A stretch of DNA of 64,000 bases from Siphlonurus alternatus. Lineage: Eukaryota; Arthropoda; Insecta; Ephemeroptera; Siphlonuridae. Positions 1 through 11,697 of this stretch are shown here, piece after piece. Numbering within the stretch: the first letter of the stretch is position 1; each line of letters begins with the position of its first letter. The notes beneath the pieces were generated by a model. The model did not search any database. It was not told where the DNA came from and was given only the letters and a program-made list of their open reading frames with translations. The DNA is taken from NCBI GenBank assembly GCA_949825025.1, contig OX463781.1:47752317-47816316 (forward strand). Direction: 5' to 3'. The position numbers and the translations under genes are program-made.

Positions 1-20
1 TGTCGTTGGTTTATGATTAC

Positions 21-50
21 GTATTGGAGGACAAAGGTTCGTGACGTCAA
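21..50 (-). repeat. Fragment of a foldback repeat related to 29221-29313
   Basis: This segment carries a GGAGGA-AAAGGTTCGTGACGTCAA pattern that matches the reverse complement of the left arm of the hairpin at 29221-29313, with a small internal gap. It is probably one end of another copy of that element, cut by the window edge. It contains a TGACGTCA octamer at 42-49. Confidence 0.45.
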
Positions 51-1490
51 ACCAAAAAAGACGAGACGACTATAGCTTCCTCTGAAACATTCCAAACGTA
101 ATGTTAATTCTTTTTTAAATGTGTTTTAAAATGACAATACTTTTTATTTAAGTTAAGAAGCTGAGAAAGTGAGGTTTAAGAAAAGTCTTATACAACAATA
201 AATTTATTTAAGTTAAAAGAAAGCAAGTAATCACTCAATTATATTAAATTTTTTAAGTGTTATGCAGCAGTACATTTAATAATTGGTAATAAAAGTCGAA
301 CAATGAGTGAGATCGTTTAGTTACAAGATTCGAAAGATAAGAATTTTATGAGCAAAACAGACTTAGTGTAGAAATTGGCAGAAAAATTTACGATCTTACA
401 AACGAGAAAGAATATAAAAAAAAAACATTGGTTTACTAGAATTGTAGTAGTCTGGATTATTTACTTGGTATAAAAGCACGACGAGTTTTTACCACTTTTA
501 AAGCAGCAATATCTGAACGTATTCTTGACGATACTCCAAGGATATTAGTCATTGGGACAGTTCGTAAGTTGTGTGTGTGAGAACGCTAAATTACCCATAG
601 AAAGTAGAAATCTGGGACGTACAAACATGACAGTTCAACATCATTTATAATAAGACAACTTTTTTTACTATAATTAGGAAAAATGTCTGTATTTTTCTTT
701 AGTGTAATGAAAAATTCGTGAGGCTAAAGGCTTTGAGGGTCACAAATGAAATGACATAATGCCTTCTTGGATAGGCTGTTCGTTTAGAACATTTATCTAG
801 TTTAAAAAACATTCTAAAAAATACGTTTTTTATTAAGTAAAAAAAAAATAATTATTTAGTAGTAGGTTTTGTCATTTTTGTCATTATATCCTTCAGTAAA
901 AATATGATATTATATAAAAATTACAAAATTAATTATCTAATTAATTCTTAATTATTATTAAAATGTATTTGGTGTTATTTTGATATAATAAACTGTATAT
1001 TAAACTGCATATCCAAGGCTATTTTTTAACAAATAATCAACTTTAAAGAGTCAAATTTAGTATTGATTTTTGTTAAAACAAATTAGTATGTGATGTAATA
1101 TCTACAGAAGTTTCGTGATCAGTTAGAGAATTAGTATTCACTGGCGGTGTTGACTTTTGGTGACCTAAGAAAATCGTTCAATTAGATTCAGCTGCGGTGC
1201 TATAACGCAAAGTCACGCATTCAAGACGAGCTGCATCGCGAGGGAATATAATTAGCCTGAACGATTTTATTTTCACGTATTACACAGGTGTAGAGAATGT
1301 GTTTGAAACACCTGGCTGGAAATAATACGTACCTACAATTATTATGGTTTACACAAACGACTAATATATAGTCATAATTGCTCAATTATATTTCCTTGAC
1401 TTAATCACCTTTTATTATAGTTACAAAAAAATATATTATTCATTTATGTATACAGTTCTTAACTTTTTTTGTACTTGTGAAGACAATGTT

Positions 1491-1867
1491 CCAATAGACA
1501 ATAATATGGTTGCATTTTTTAATTTCATAATTAGAAAATATACATAAAATTACACTTTTCTGATTTTTTTTTTTCAGATTTTTTGGAATGAGAGAACAAA
1601 TTTAAAAAACAAATATTTAAAATATCTTAATTAGGGTGGTACTACCTTATCGGACAACAATGACGTTATCAATAGCCAATCACAGCGTGAGAAAATGACA
1701 TCACGGTTGTCACATCAGGTAGTACCACCTTAATTTATATATTTTAAATATTTTTTTTAATTAGTTCCCGCACTCCAAAAATTCTAAAAAAAAATCAGAA
1801 AAGCAAAATTTTATGTATATTTTCTAATTGTGAATTTAAAAAATGCACCCATCATTGTCTATTGTGA
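1491..1867. mobile_element. Foldback MITE with long terminal inverted repeats
   Basis: The left arm (from about 1491, CCAATAGACAAT) is repeated in inverted orientation ending near 1867 (ATTGTCTATTG). The arms continue inward through a TAGAAAATATACATAAAAT block, an AAAAAATCTGA block, a TAAAATAT block and a GGTGGTACTACCTT / AGGTAGTACCACC pair around a core of about 70 bases (roughly 1655-1715). There is no coding capacity. I could not define a target-site duplication, so the superfamily is unknown. Confidence 0.75.
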
Positions 1868-2555
1868 TAACGAGTATTTATGATAAAAAAAGTGTGATTT
1901 GTATGTAGTTCACTTGATGTCTCAGAAAGATGAAATAATTAATTTACTTCTTTGCATCACTCACAAAGTCTGACCGTTCTTGTTAAGACTTGAGCAAAAG
2001 AGGCATTAATATTCATTTGATGTTATTTGTTTATTCCATTTTAATTCACTAGTTTGCAATGTTAGTATTGCTTCACAAATTACCGTTACAGAGAGATAAA
2101 TAATGCTTAGATGCAGGAAAAGCTGTGACCTGTATAATAATATATGCAAGACAATGCGTTACTAATTAGCGTGTTGAGTAATTAATAATTAATTACAAAC
2201 AAACTGTAGGATGTTCCTATTATTATTACATCCAGCGGGTCACGAGTGCACTTTTTTTATACTGTTTTGTGAAAATATTACAAAGAGAATTTTAATTATA
2301 TTTATATTACATCCAGTATAAAAAAGTTTCATTACCTGTTCAATATAATGCAATAAAATTGCATTTTATGCATCAACATATTATGCATCAACAATGCTTT
2401 ATATTGTATTCTATAATAAATATAATTACTTTTTAAATATTTTATATTTTAAATAGATATTGAAGTATACTTATTGTTATTATAATTAATTTAATAATGT
2501 TATAATAAATTTAAAAGCATAATACAAGCTATGAACTCGTAAGTTTATGTAGCGT

Positions 2556-2598
2556 TTCGTGCTTTATATTTTTCATACTTTTCAATATAAAGCACGAA
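2556..2598. repeat. Small perfect hairpin
   Basis: TTCGTGCTTTATATT at 2556-2570 pairs perfectly with AATATAAAGCACGAA at 2584-2598, leaving a 13-base loop. It has no U tract suggesting a terminator and is probably a small palindrome or MITE remnant. Confidence 0.6.
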
Positions 2599-3379
2599 CT
2601 ATAATGTGTGTTGGTTGATATTAAAATGAAGTAGACAAATTTTGCCTCAAGGATCCTAACAGACTCAGTCTACTAAAATAATATAACAACAAATATTTCA
2701 ATACAAGGAGATTCAGTGTTTTCATTGTTCGCTTGTCCTCAGTCTTTATCATACAGAACAGCAGAGTTATTTTTGAAATAAAATATTTTAACAAATTGTG
2801 ATTTAGATTTGAAAGCAAGGTTCAAAATTGTAGCAAAAAATTAAGTTTCAATTGAAGACCATTAATAGCAGAGAAAAGTTAGCAAAAATTGCTGCATTTA
2901 TATTTTTAAGCAAGAGATGGAATTTACTTACAGTTGCGTAGTATAGGACCTAATATTACCAGAAAGGTCCAAGCAATGGACATTAAAATACAAATCTGTT
3001 TTCTGAACAATGACATAACTATTGTAAACAACAATGTATTTTTAGAGTCTGATAATTGATACCTCCGGAGTGAAGTGTTTCTAAAATCAATAAAAGCTTA
3101 TTCATTTGATCGTAAAAATCGCTGAACATTTCTCTCCCGTCTATAAATTACGTCGCAATACTTCTCAGCAGTCTGGTGCAGGTGATTTCTATACCATGGC
3201 ATGCAGTCAAGACGTTACGATAAAAATTCCTTGGACAAAATAATTGCTACTTCAATAACAACAATTGTCCAGGAAATATCACTGATAAATAAATAAAGAC
3301 ATGTTTACGAGTTGAAAGCTACACTGCTTGCCGATGCAAAGCAGACACAAAAGTTTGCCTTTTAACAAAATTGCTTATG

Positions 3380-3425
3380 CAGGACTCGATTGATCTCGAG
3401 TGTGTTGGGGTTCGAGTCCCGCATT
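3380..3425 (+). repeat. tRNA box-B-like segment, possible SINE relic
   Basis: GGGTTCGAGTCCC at 3408-3420 matches the tRNA T-arm / RNA polymerase III box B consensus. I do not see a clear box A or a foldable full tRNA upstream, so this is better explained as a decayed tRNA-derived SINE or chance similarity than as a tRNA gene. Confidence 0.3.
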
Positions 3426-6400
3426 CTCAATTCTCTTTTACCAACTTTCTGAGGCTTGGGGCAGTGCATGGAAGGACGTGAATGCAATGCTGAGAATATT
3501 TACACTTTGATCCCATCATTATACTTCAAGTACAATATAATTTAATAGAAAATAAGGCACAATTTAACTCCTATATATAATATATTAATTTTCATTGAAT
3601 TTCTGACCCAATATATTTTTCATCTGATACAATATATATGCAACCTCCCTCCCTAAGATTTTTTTGTAAAACTCAAAAGTAACAAAAACTAAATTAAGAA
3701 ATAAATATTTATAAGATTAGTTCACACATCTTAAGATTTACAGTAAAGTTATTTCAATGTAATCTTTTTTCCATATGTTGTATTTGTAATGACTTAATTA
3801 ACCAATGCTTACCTTGCGTCTTGTAAAATTCAAAATAAATAGAAAAAAATCATAAAATACTCTCACTGCAATATCACTTTTGCTATTAATACAAAATTGA
3901 TAGTTTGAAAATGTTTTAATAAAGCAGTAATAATATCCTTCTAGTTATATATCAGTTCACTCTGAGGTTCAACTCACCTTGGGGTCATTGCCCCTGCTAC
4001 ATATGCAACCAGTTTTGTTCCCTAACCTCGGAGTAGAATTACAGGTCTTACGTTTCTTTGTGAGTGTTTATTGCCCTGGAAAGACGTCAAGAGATGTGGG
4101 TCGTCACGCCGCTCTATTCTACATGCTTTCCAGTCTGTATGCACTCCCTCCTGCGGCCAGTCTAGCGTGCGGACCGTGTACACAACAAATATCAAACATT
4201 GGCCACCAGCATAAATAACGTTACATTTAGTCCTTTTCTATTAAAAAAGCTGGTAGTGACATTTTGAAACGTTGATTTATATTTATAAACTTTGGTTACA
4301 GAATTGTTGTTAAATAAACAATTTATCAGATGTATAAATGTTTTAAATTTTACTTTAAATCAAAACTAAAACCTTAATTAAATATGCACGAATATTGATT
4401 TTAGAAAATAAATAGCATAGAAATTTACCATTGTATCAATTTTTAATGCGGTTCTAATTGTACTACAATGGCACATCGATCAGGTTATTGAAAAGTCAAT
4501 ATACTACATCTTTCTTTCCGTAAAATACGTACCTATAGCTTTTTCACTGATATGAAAAATAAAAATTAAAGTTACTGTTTTTTTTTTAAAATAAATAATT
4601 TACAAAACAAGTATTGAAAAGCATATAATCATTATAACTATGAATATATGGAGTTTAAAAATATACATAGTTATAAATTTATATATTATATCAATAATGA
4701 AAATAATGATGTACTTATACAATAATAAATAGATCAAGACCCTTATATTTTTTCTACAGTACAATAATAATAATTATAAATACACCTTTGAAGTATAATA
4801 TATTACGTAATAAAATACGTGATGCATTGACATGATTCTATGACGTACATGCCACGCACAGTCATGTTCTAGAAAAGCATCGAGGTTAGAAAACGTTGGC
4901 AAGTCGCCTCAATAAGACTCTAATTAGCAAAGTTATAACGAGTGCTACCAACACAAGGGATGGTTTTTGCCACTACGCGACACGAATAAGGCGTTGCCTG
5001 CTGCAGTAACAGCAGCAAAGCGCACAACGACGAGCATGCAGCCGTTAACCGCAAGAGCTGCTTGGTTTCTATCTCTGTTCAACCCACACAGATGCCACGA
5101 AGAAGAAGCTGTATCTTGCGGGCCAAACTTTGCCAGCCACAATCAAACTATTCTGAGTTCGTCTCATTGACTTCCAAAGCTCGCCTCAATCCCTCAAACT
5201 TTCCAAGATATATTCCACATTGATCATTCAATCAATTAGCTCTAAGATACTAAATTTATCAAGAGTGCTTGTTTAAGCGGAATAACAAAACAATTTAGTA
5301 CCATAGTGGTTTTAAAAACACTAAATTTATTGCTGAATCACAAAAAGAACTGTTGATCCTACTCTCTTCTCTAATATATAATACTTTAAATAGTTTAAAT
5401 GAACCAGACTTTATTTTACATGTTATTTGCTTTTCTCTTTAAATCTTGTTTTTTTTTAATAAAACAAGAAATTGTAGTAAAATATTATAAGCAAATAAAA
5501 CGTGACGTTATTTTAACATATAAAGTACATTATATACACGTAAGATATTGATAGTTTGAGTGTATGCATACAATGACGTCATTGGCAGGATTGTCACGTG
5601 CATGTTGACAATCGGTCAGTTTGAAATTTGGCGCTCCCCAGGGTTCTTTATCAGTACGGTGGACGAGGCTCGTGCACGGCGTGTAGAGAGGGCTGCTGCA
5701 TTGCCCGGGCCCTCCTACCTGAATATAGTATAGCAACGTATTATGCAGATTATATTACGGTGGAAACGTGACGGTAGACCTTTAGAAAAATGACAATATC
5801 GACATTTTCTAAAGAGGCTGCTACTAGAAGATCGGCTTGAGAGAGAAATAGTTATAGAAAGAGAGAGAAATATATTTTAGCTATAACATTTTATCTTACG
5901 CGTATATCATTTTTTATTTTAAAAGTTTCCTACATTTTCTATGTGTTTATTTATAAATGGAAGTAATCATTTTCATTTCCTTAAATATATAAAAAAATTA
6001 TAAAATATTTTGTTTAATTAAAGTTAGATATTTTCAACAAGACTTTGTACGTAGGTGACGGAACGTAATGAAGTTATAGAAGCAGCCACCATTGAATTTC
6101 CGGCTCCGGAAATGAAACAAGCGAGTGACTCGTCACGTCCAGATGATCTCCTTCAAAATGAGTCTCCCAGATGTCGACTTCTGTGTGCTACAACAATGAG
6201 AGCGTAACAATGGACCTGTGAACCTGAATCTGTCACTAATTGATTATATAGCAAGTTTGTGATGCCTCAAATTATTTTACTCAAACATACAAATTCTTTT
6301 ATAACATTTTTATTATTATTACTCCCTTTTTTCATGATATTATATTGTTATTATAATTATTCATTATTTTATTATACATCAAAGTATTATGCATTAAGTT

Positions 6401-6695
6401 TTTATGACTTTAACCTGTATAATTATTGTATGACTTTTTATAGAAATAACAATACATTTCTCATTCTTTTTGTTATTATGTTATACAATATAGAAATGAG
6501 ACTCCCGAGTTATATACATTATGAGGTATATAAATATATAAATATTACTTTTAAACAAGAACAAGTCAAACCTGTATATATATATGCCCACGATACACAA
6601 AAAAATCTTCATACGAATGTAAGTGTAATACTAGCCAGAGTAAGAGTTTCGTGTTTTCAGGCTTCTCGAACTCATTACCTTTATGAACTCGTAAA

Positions 6696-6700
<5 letters not shown>

Positions 6701-6732
<32 letters not shown>

Positions 6733-6826
6733 TTTGCTCTCCACTACATGCATGGTTAAAATTGGTCGGCGCTGTTTTATAACTCCCAGAAATCGTCCAC
6801 GAGTCAAACGCTAAAGCCTCCACACC

Positions 6827-6923
<97 letters not shown>
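6701..6923. repeat. Two (CT)n microsatellite tracts
   Basis: A pure CT tract runs about 6701-6730 and a longer one about 6831-6923, separated by about 100 bases of unique sequence. The apparent proteins here (RE/SL repeats) are translations of the dinucleotide repeat and are not genes. Confidence 0.95.
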
Positions 6924-6925
<2 letters not shown>

Positions 6926-7309
6926 CAAACTTTCACTCTCTTTTAGCTATTCGATTACAGAAGAGTAGCTAACCTTTACAAAGATAAGATTAACTCTCTC
7001 CCTTTCTCTCTCTGATTCTCTTAATATATTTCTTTCACTGTATAAAGTAGCGGTCAAAAAGGTTATAATATTATAACACAAATTTTCTCAATTAAAATTT
7101 CTAACATGTTTAAATTAATATCATAAATTTCATCATAGTAATTTTGTAACTTAATTAATTTTAAAGGTAAAATTATATATTAAGAATAGAGCAAGATCTT
7201 TTTGTAAAATATATTATGAGATAATTTAAAGTGATTAAAACATTTTAAGTGTACTTAATCTGAGATTTGTGATGCGTAAGTTTGAGGCTGTGAGAGGGGA
7301 TGCTTCTTC

Positions 7310-7470
7310 CCTATCTCATCCTCGTGCGGCGGAGAGGAAAGGGGGGGGGGGGGGGGCTCACGCGCGGTGCGATCAATAGGCCGGGGCGCTCACTGCAAGC
7401 AGCTAGCCCGGCCACCTGAGCAAGGGGGGGGGGGGGGTCTGTGGGGCAGGTCACGAGGGGGGTCAGTCAG
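7310..7470. other. GC-rich island with two poly-G runs
   Basis: This is a strongly GC-rich patch inside AT-rich sequence, with G runs near 7340-7356 and 7423-7437. No exon or RNA gene was recognised. Homopolymer lengths here are likely to be unreliable in an assembly. Confidence 0.6.
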
Positions 7471-7563
7471 CATTTACAATTAACAACATTCACGTCAATT
7501 ATTCACACGTGTTTTAGTATCGTTTACTAGTCATGTTTAAGAATTTTATTTATTTACTGATAC

Positions 7564-7681
7564 ATTTGTCGCCTTGGAAAATTTCCCACTTGCAGCCTTG
7601 TTAATCACCATACCATCCATGTGTTATTCTTACGGAGCATGGTGATTAACAAAGCCGCAAAAGGAAATTTTACAAGGCAAC
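7564..7681. mobile_element. Short palindromic element, copy 1 (partner at 51286-51380)
   Basis: TTGTTAATCACCATACC and its inverted partner GGTGATTAACAA surround a centre with TGTTATTCTTACGG. The outer ends are GCCTTGGAAAATTTCC and GGAAATTTTACAAGGC. The same arrangement, including the TTATTCTTACGG centre, recurs near 51286-51380, which shows a dispersed family of about 110 bases. It is non-coding and its superfamily is unknown. Confidence 0.75.
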
Positions 7682-8708
7682 AACTGTACCTGCAATGCTT
7701 TTATGTTTACCTGGACTTAGATTTAGGTAAAACTAGCTTTAAATATTTTCTTATTTATATTTATTTATTTATCATAATTTAAACCATTTAAACCTCTATC
7801 TTGATGTAATATTTTTTGGCTTACGACTGTTTGCTATTTTATTCTGTTTTTTTTTTTTATAATATATAAATTATTTACATTTAAAAAGCTCCTGAGTGTT
7901 TTGTAGAAAAAAAAAAAGTCGCACTACTTTCCACTTCCACGAAAGAAATATTATATAATAAGTCTATTGTTTATCTCAAAATAAATTTCAATTACATAAA
8001 AATATTAATAAGTATAATTTTTTCTATGAACCAATAAATATATTTTATTTTTACTAAAATCACATTTTTTATTAATTGAAATTTGAAAAAAAGGTTACAT
8101 TTCAAAACTAATTACAATTATTGTTAGTTATAGTGGCAACGTGTGTATACTTTTGAAATTGACAGTAGGTCACCGGTGTCACGTGAGCGTCTGTCATTCT
8201 AAAACGTGATTGGTAGACGAGCTTGAGACACGAGGAGAGTGCGAGACGAGCCTGCAGGTCCCAACTAGCGCCTGACGGCTACGCCACCCGCAAAGCACAA
8301 GTGAAGGAAAAGTAGCGTGCCAACCAGGCGCTTTCAGATAAAACTTTTTCAAATCAACTCGCAGTTTGATTATTCATGTAATAAAATAAATCACAAACTA
8401 GAAAAAAAACTTTATAACTAAAGTTTTATATGACAACAGTTATTATTTTTTTAATTAAACAAAACAATGGTTTGTTTTAGTTAAAATAACATATATTATA
8501 ATGAAAGAAAAACAAACAAATTTGATGTTTTTTTAAGGCAAAAACGTATGTGATTTATTTTTATTAACTAGTTTTTTTTAATTATTTTATTTGTTTACTG
8601 ATTTTATTTAAAAGCTTGAAATGTATTTTTTTAAAAAAAAAACAAACAATGATAAATTAATGAAAACAAATTTATTCAAAAACTATATCAGAATTAATAT
8701 TATATTGG

Positions 8709-9125
8709 TTAAGGGCATTGGGTGTAGCACCGGTAGTTGGCAACACTGATGTATCTTCACCATGTTAATTTTTTATCCTTGCTCCTCGGAGTAATTTTTA
8801 TGCTAGAGCTAAGCTGATTGCTGTAGTATCAAGATAATTAGTAGCCCAAGTGCACAATTGGGGTAAATAAAGCCTGATTTAAAGAAAAGTATTTTTTTAT
8901 ATTTTAGAAAAATGCATGTAAATTTAAAAAATTACTAAAAAATACTTTTCTTTAAATCAGGCTTTATTTAGCCAAATTGTGCACTTGGGCTACTAATTAT
9001 CTTGATACTACAGCAATCAGCTTAGCTCTAGCATAAAAACTACTCCGAGGAGCACGGATCAAAAATTAACATGGTGAAGATACGTCAGTGTTGCCAACTA
9101 CCGGTGCTACACCCAATGCCCTTAA
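8709..9125. mobile_element. TTAA-flanked foldback MITE (piggyBac-like ends)
   Basis: TTAA at 8709-8712 and at 9122-9125 bound a palindrome whose ends read GGGCATTGGGTG and CACCCAATGCCC. The arms (about 8713-8897 and 8937-9121) are close to identical over roughly 185 bases, with a short AT-rich spacer. TTAA target duplication is typical of piggyBac-type elements and their non-autonomous derivatives; that assignment is inferred from the ends only. There is no transposase. Confidence 0.85.
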
Positions 9126-9319
9126 TATATAAAAACGGCTCGGGGACTTAGTCAGGTTCTGTTTTTGTCTATTTACTACAACACTGTAATACCAAATTTT
9201 ATTGTTTGTTTACTCACTAACTAGAATTCATGTAAACATTTTGCACTACAAGAAACAGACTTACATTTTTGACATAATGGCAAAATGCGATTTGTAAGAA
9301 GATAATTTCGGCCAATTTT

Positions 9320-9865
9320 ATGTTATATACAATCAGGAATCATGTATCTCATGAAACCTTGCTAACCTTATATTATGCGTATGTTTATCCACATTTGGCA
9401 TATGGCATAATAAATTGGGGATGTAAATCGGAACTATTGAATCGATGTTTTGTTTTGCAAAAGAGAGCACTTAGAACGATTTTAAGAATACCAAAAGGAC
9501 AGTCGTGTGTTTCACATTTTAAGGCTAATAAAATGTTAACTGTCCCTTGCATTTATATTTTAAATTGTGCCTCATTCAAAAAAAATCATCCAAATTTTTA
9601 TGTTCAGAATGATGGCTATCATGACTATAATACTAGGAATAAATCGAATGTAGTTACTGAAAGACATAACACACAATTTTTCAAAAACTGTGCAATGTAT
9701 CAAACAGCAAAATTTTATGAATTTTTACCAGCATGTTTGAAAGAAATAAAAACCAGTAAACTTTTTCGCACAAAATTAAAGAATGTATTGATCAATAAAG
9801 AGTTTTACTCTATTAAAGCTTTTGAGAGTAATAAAATGTCTGAAAAAGTATTATCAGGATTATAA
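9320..9865 (+). pseudogene. Reverse transcriptase C-terminal fragment of LINE copy 1
   Basis: An open frame of 181 codons whose sequence fits the post-catalytic 'thumb' region and C-terminus of arthropod non-LTR reverse transcriptases (CR1/Jockey-like group; the clade was not resolved). Recognisable blocks are YYAYVYPHLAYGIINWG, LQKRALRTILRI, HDYNTRNK, FYEFLPACLKEI and FRTKLKNVLI. The catalytic YxDD box and the endonuclease are absent, so it is a dead fragment even though this part reads without a stop. The ATG at 9320 is not a true start: similar residues (KIISANF) continue upstream in frame. Its C-terminus aligns residue by residue with the minus-strand fragment at 24723-24920. Confidence 0.8.
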
Positions 9866-9906
9866 AATAAACAAAATTATAAATTTACATATACATTGTA
9901 TTGACT

Positions 9907-9908
9907 GA

Positions 9909-9941
<33 letters not shown>

Positions 9942-10038
9942 ATGTATGTGTATATGTATGTATGTATATATATATGTATATGTATATGTATGTATATATA
10001 TGTATGTATATGTATGTATGTGTGTATATGTATGTATG

Positions 10039-10115
<77 letters not shown>

Positions 10116-10116
10116 G
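9907..10116. repeat. Compound TA / TATG / TG microsatellite
   Basis: Alternating (TA)n, (TATG)n and (TG)n tracts lie within the 3' part of LINE copy 1. Overlapping Tyr/Ile/Val/Cys-rich frames on both strands are low-complexity translations. Confidence 0.95.
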
Positions 10117-11230
10117 TTCCACATAAACTAAAATTTATCAGTATTAATGGTGACTTTGGCTTGTATTTTGTTTTTATTATTATTGTCAGTGATTGTGTTT
10201 GATAGTGTTAAATAACTTATGTAAATGTGTTTAAGTTTGATGTTTTTATGTTGTATTTTGTCCAATTTTGACTTGAACATATGTTTGTCTTGTACAACCA
10301 AAAAGAAGTTCCAAAATAAAAATAAATAAATAAATAAATATTATTTGAAAGAATCATAGGTTACCTTTTTACTTATAAGGATAGAATTTCCGACCTTATT
10401 GTTGGCAATATAATGTAGTTTTATCATCATATCAAAAGATATGTTTTGAATTCAAATAAGTACATCACTGAAAGATAAAATACTTTTTTGTTAATGTTTC
10501 GGATCACAAAGTATACGAGTTTAGAAAAACTGTTTGCAATGTTCGAAGAGGAGAAACTTTTTTAATATATATCTATGAGAAATGTATGTCTTAAATTTGC
10601 TTGTAGTTCTACAGTTTCGAAACATGAGGCTTCGTTCTGAATACTGAACGCTTTCGAAGAAACGTAATAAAATTCTTGAATCACGTTTTACATTTTATAA
10701 ATCCAATTTTTTTTTCTTATGTCAATAGAATTTCAATATTGTCAGCAGCTCTTCTCATAAAAACTTCTTGGTTAGTGTAAAAATTAACAAAAGTTGAACA
10801 TGTATTAATGTAGTACACAATTTTTTAAAAATTTGAGGTGTAATAATTAATTTACTCTAATTTAGTTGTGAAACAGTTAGAGTTAATTACAGGTTGTGCT
10901 CTCCTAAAGTCGTGAATATTTGACTGCTCAGCTGCATCAGTTGGCACTCCACTTCTTGTGAAAAATAGTTGTAAGCAACGTTACATAAATATAATGATAA
11001 TCATTTTTTGTCTTCATATCAAATTAAAATTAAATAAAACACAAATTTCAAAGATTAAACATAAAATTTTAAAAATCACACATTCAACTCATAGAAAATT
11101 GTCATCATACCTTTGAATTAATACAAATCATTAAACTTTAATGACCCAGCAGATCAAAACTACGGGACCAATAATATTCTAGAGGCTATTTTTTTTCTTT
11201 TTGTGTACTGAGTAGTTAAATAAATAACAG

Positions 11231-11345
11231 TGGGAGGTGTGGCGCAGTGCGCTTAACCGGATCTCATCAGATCACCGAAGTCAAGCAACGCCGCCCCCGT
11301 TCCAGAAGAGCCCGCGAAACGCTCAAGTTAGGGTTTCGGAAGGTT
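11231..11345 (+). repeat. 5S-rRNA-like segment, probable 5S-derived SINE or pseudogene
   Basis: The stretch from about 11256 to 11293 (CCGGATCTCATCAGATCACC followed by GAAGTCAAGCAACG) closely resembles the part of animal 5S rRNA that carries the start of the internal promoter (the GATCACCGAAGTTAAGCAACG region). The flanking sequence departs from 5S rRNA on both sides. It is therefore not an intact 5S gene; a 5S-derived (SINE3-type) retroposon or a decayed 5S pseudogene fits best. It sits about 140 bases upstream of the exon at 11487. Confidence 0.6.
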
Positions 11346-11486
11346 CGGTGTTTTAAAGTAATATTAATTAGTAATAGAAGTACCCAATAGGTTTTGATAA
11401 AAAAAAATAAATAAAAGCTGAACTATATCAATCTTACGTTTGTCAGACTCCGCAGTGTACTGAGCTTGTGTTCGCCAATGTTTCAG

Positions 11487-11697
11487 GTGTCCTGGATGCG
11501 GAAGCGCGATCTGCACATCCTCACCTCGAGTATCCACACGTACACTGGCGACGCGCGGTTCACCGTGATCCACCCTGAGGCCTCGGACGAGTGGAATCTC
11601 AGGGTCGAGTACGTGCAGAAAAGGGACGCGGGGATCTACGAGTGTCAGGTCAACACCGAGCCCAAGATCAACATGGCGCTGCTCCTCAACGTGGAAG
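11487..11697 (+). CDS. dpr-like gene A, internal exon: second half of Ig domain 1
   Basis: Coding exon of 211 bases. The acceptor TTTCAG ends at 11486; the exon opens in phase 0 with VSWMRKRDLHILTSS and ends LLLNVE plus one base (phase 1) before donor GTAATT. The VSW-RKRDLHILT start, the W at residue 36 and DAGIYECQVNTEP, with the second Ig cysteine at residue 53, are hallmark dpr Ig1 sequence. Dpr proteins are neuronal cell-surface Ig proteins that bind DIP receptors through Ig1 and contribute to synaptic partner choice (family knowledge). The first Ig1 cysteine is on an exon left of the window. The exon is much richer in G and C than the surrounding introns. The dpr family is clear; which numbered Drosophila dpr is orthologous is not, so no symbol is given. 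The minus-strand frame over the same bases is a shadow. Confidence 0.93.

Larger units (their letters stand above)
9280..10340 (+). mobile_element. 5'-truncated non-LTR retrotransposon (LINE), copy 1
   Basis: The 3' end of a LINE: a reverse-transcriptase C-terminal region (9320-9865, with in-frame similarity starting slightly earlier), then a 3' untranslated part interrupted by a TA/TG microsatellite (about 9907-10116), and an AAATA-type tail ending near 10340. It is truncated at its 5' side, as is usual for target-primed reverse transcription. A second copy of the same family lies on the minus strand at 24538-24950; both share a TTGTACAACC motif shortly before the tail. Confidence 0.8.
1..11486. 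other. Non-coding stretch, presumed upstream intron of dpr-like gene A
   Basis: AT-rich sequence with no convincing coding exon. The next exon (11487) begins in the middle of Ig domain 1, so this stretch is inferred to be intron, and the missing upstream exon is not visible here: I found no segment resembling the LGDK-type end of the preceding dpr exon. It contains foldback elements (1491-1867, 7564-7681, 8709-9125), a truncated LINE (about 9280-10340), CT and TA/TG microsatellites, a 5S-like SINE segment (about 11231-11345), and GC-richer patches near 4940-5180, 5570-5730, 7310-7470 and 8160-8335 that I could not identify. Short open frames in those patches have no recognisable domains. Confidence 0.6.

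Noticed and set aside
3408..3420. Candidate tRNA gene from the GGGTTCGAGTCCC motif
   Set aside because: No box A, acceptor stem or full cloverleaf; kept only as a weak SINE relic.
6259..6928. Open frames of 166 (+) and 120 (-) codons
   Set aside because: They run through (CT)n tracts and AT-rich sequence; the protein is Ser/Leu or Arg/Glu dinucleotide translation with no domain.
9877..10202. Five overlapping Tyr/Ile/Cys-rich frames on both strands
   Set aside because: Translations of the TA/TATG/TG microsatellite in the LINE 3' region.
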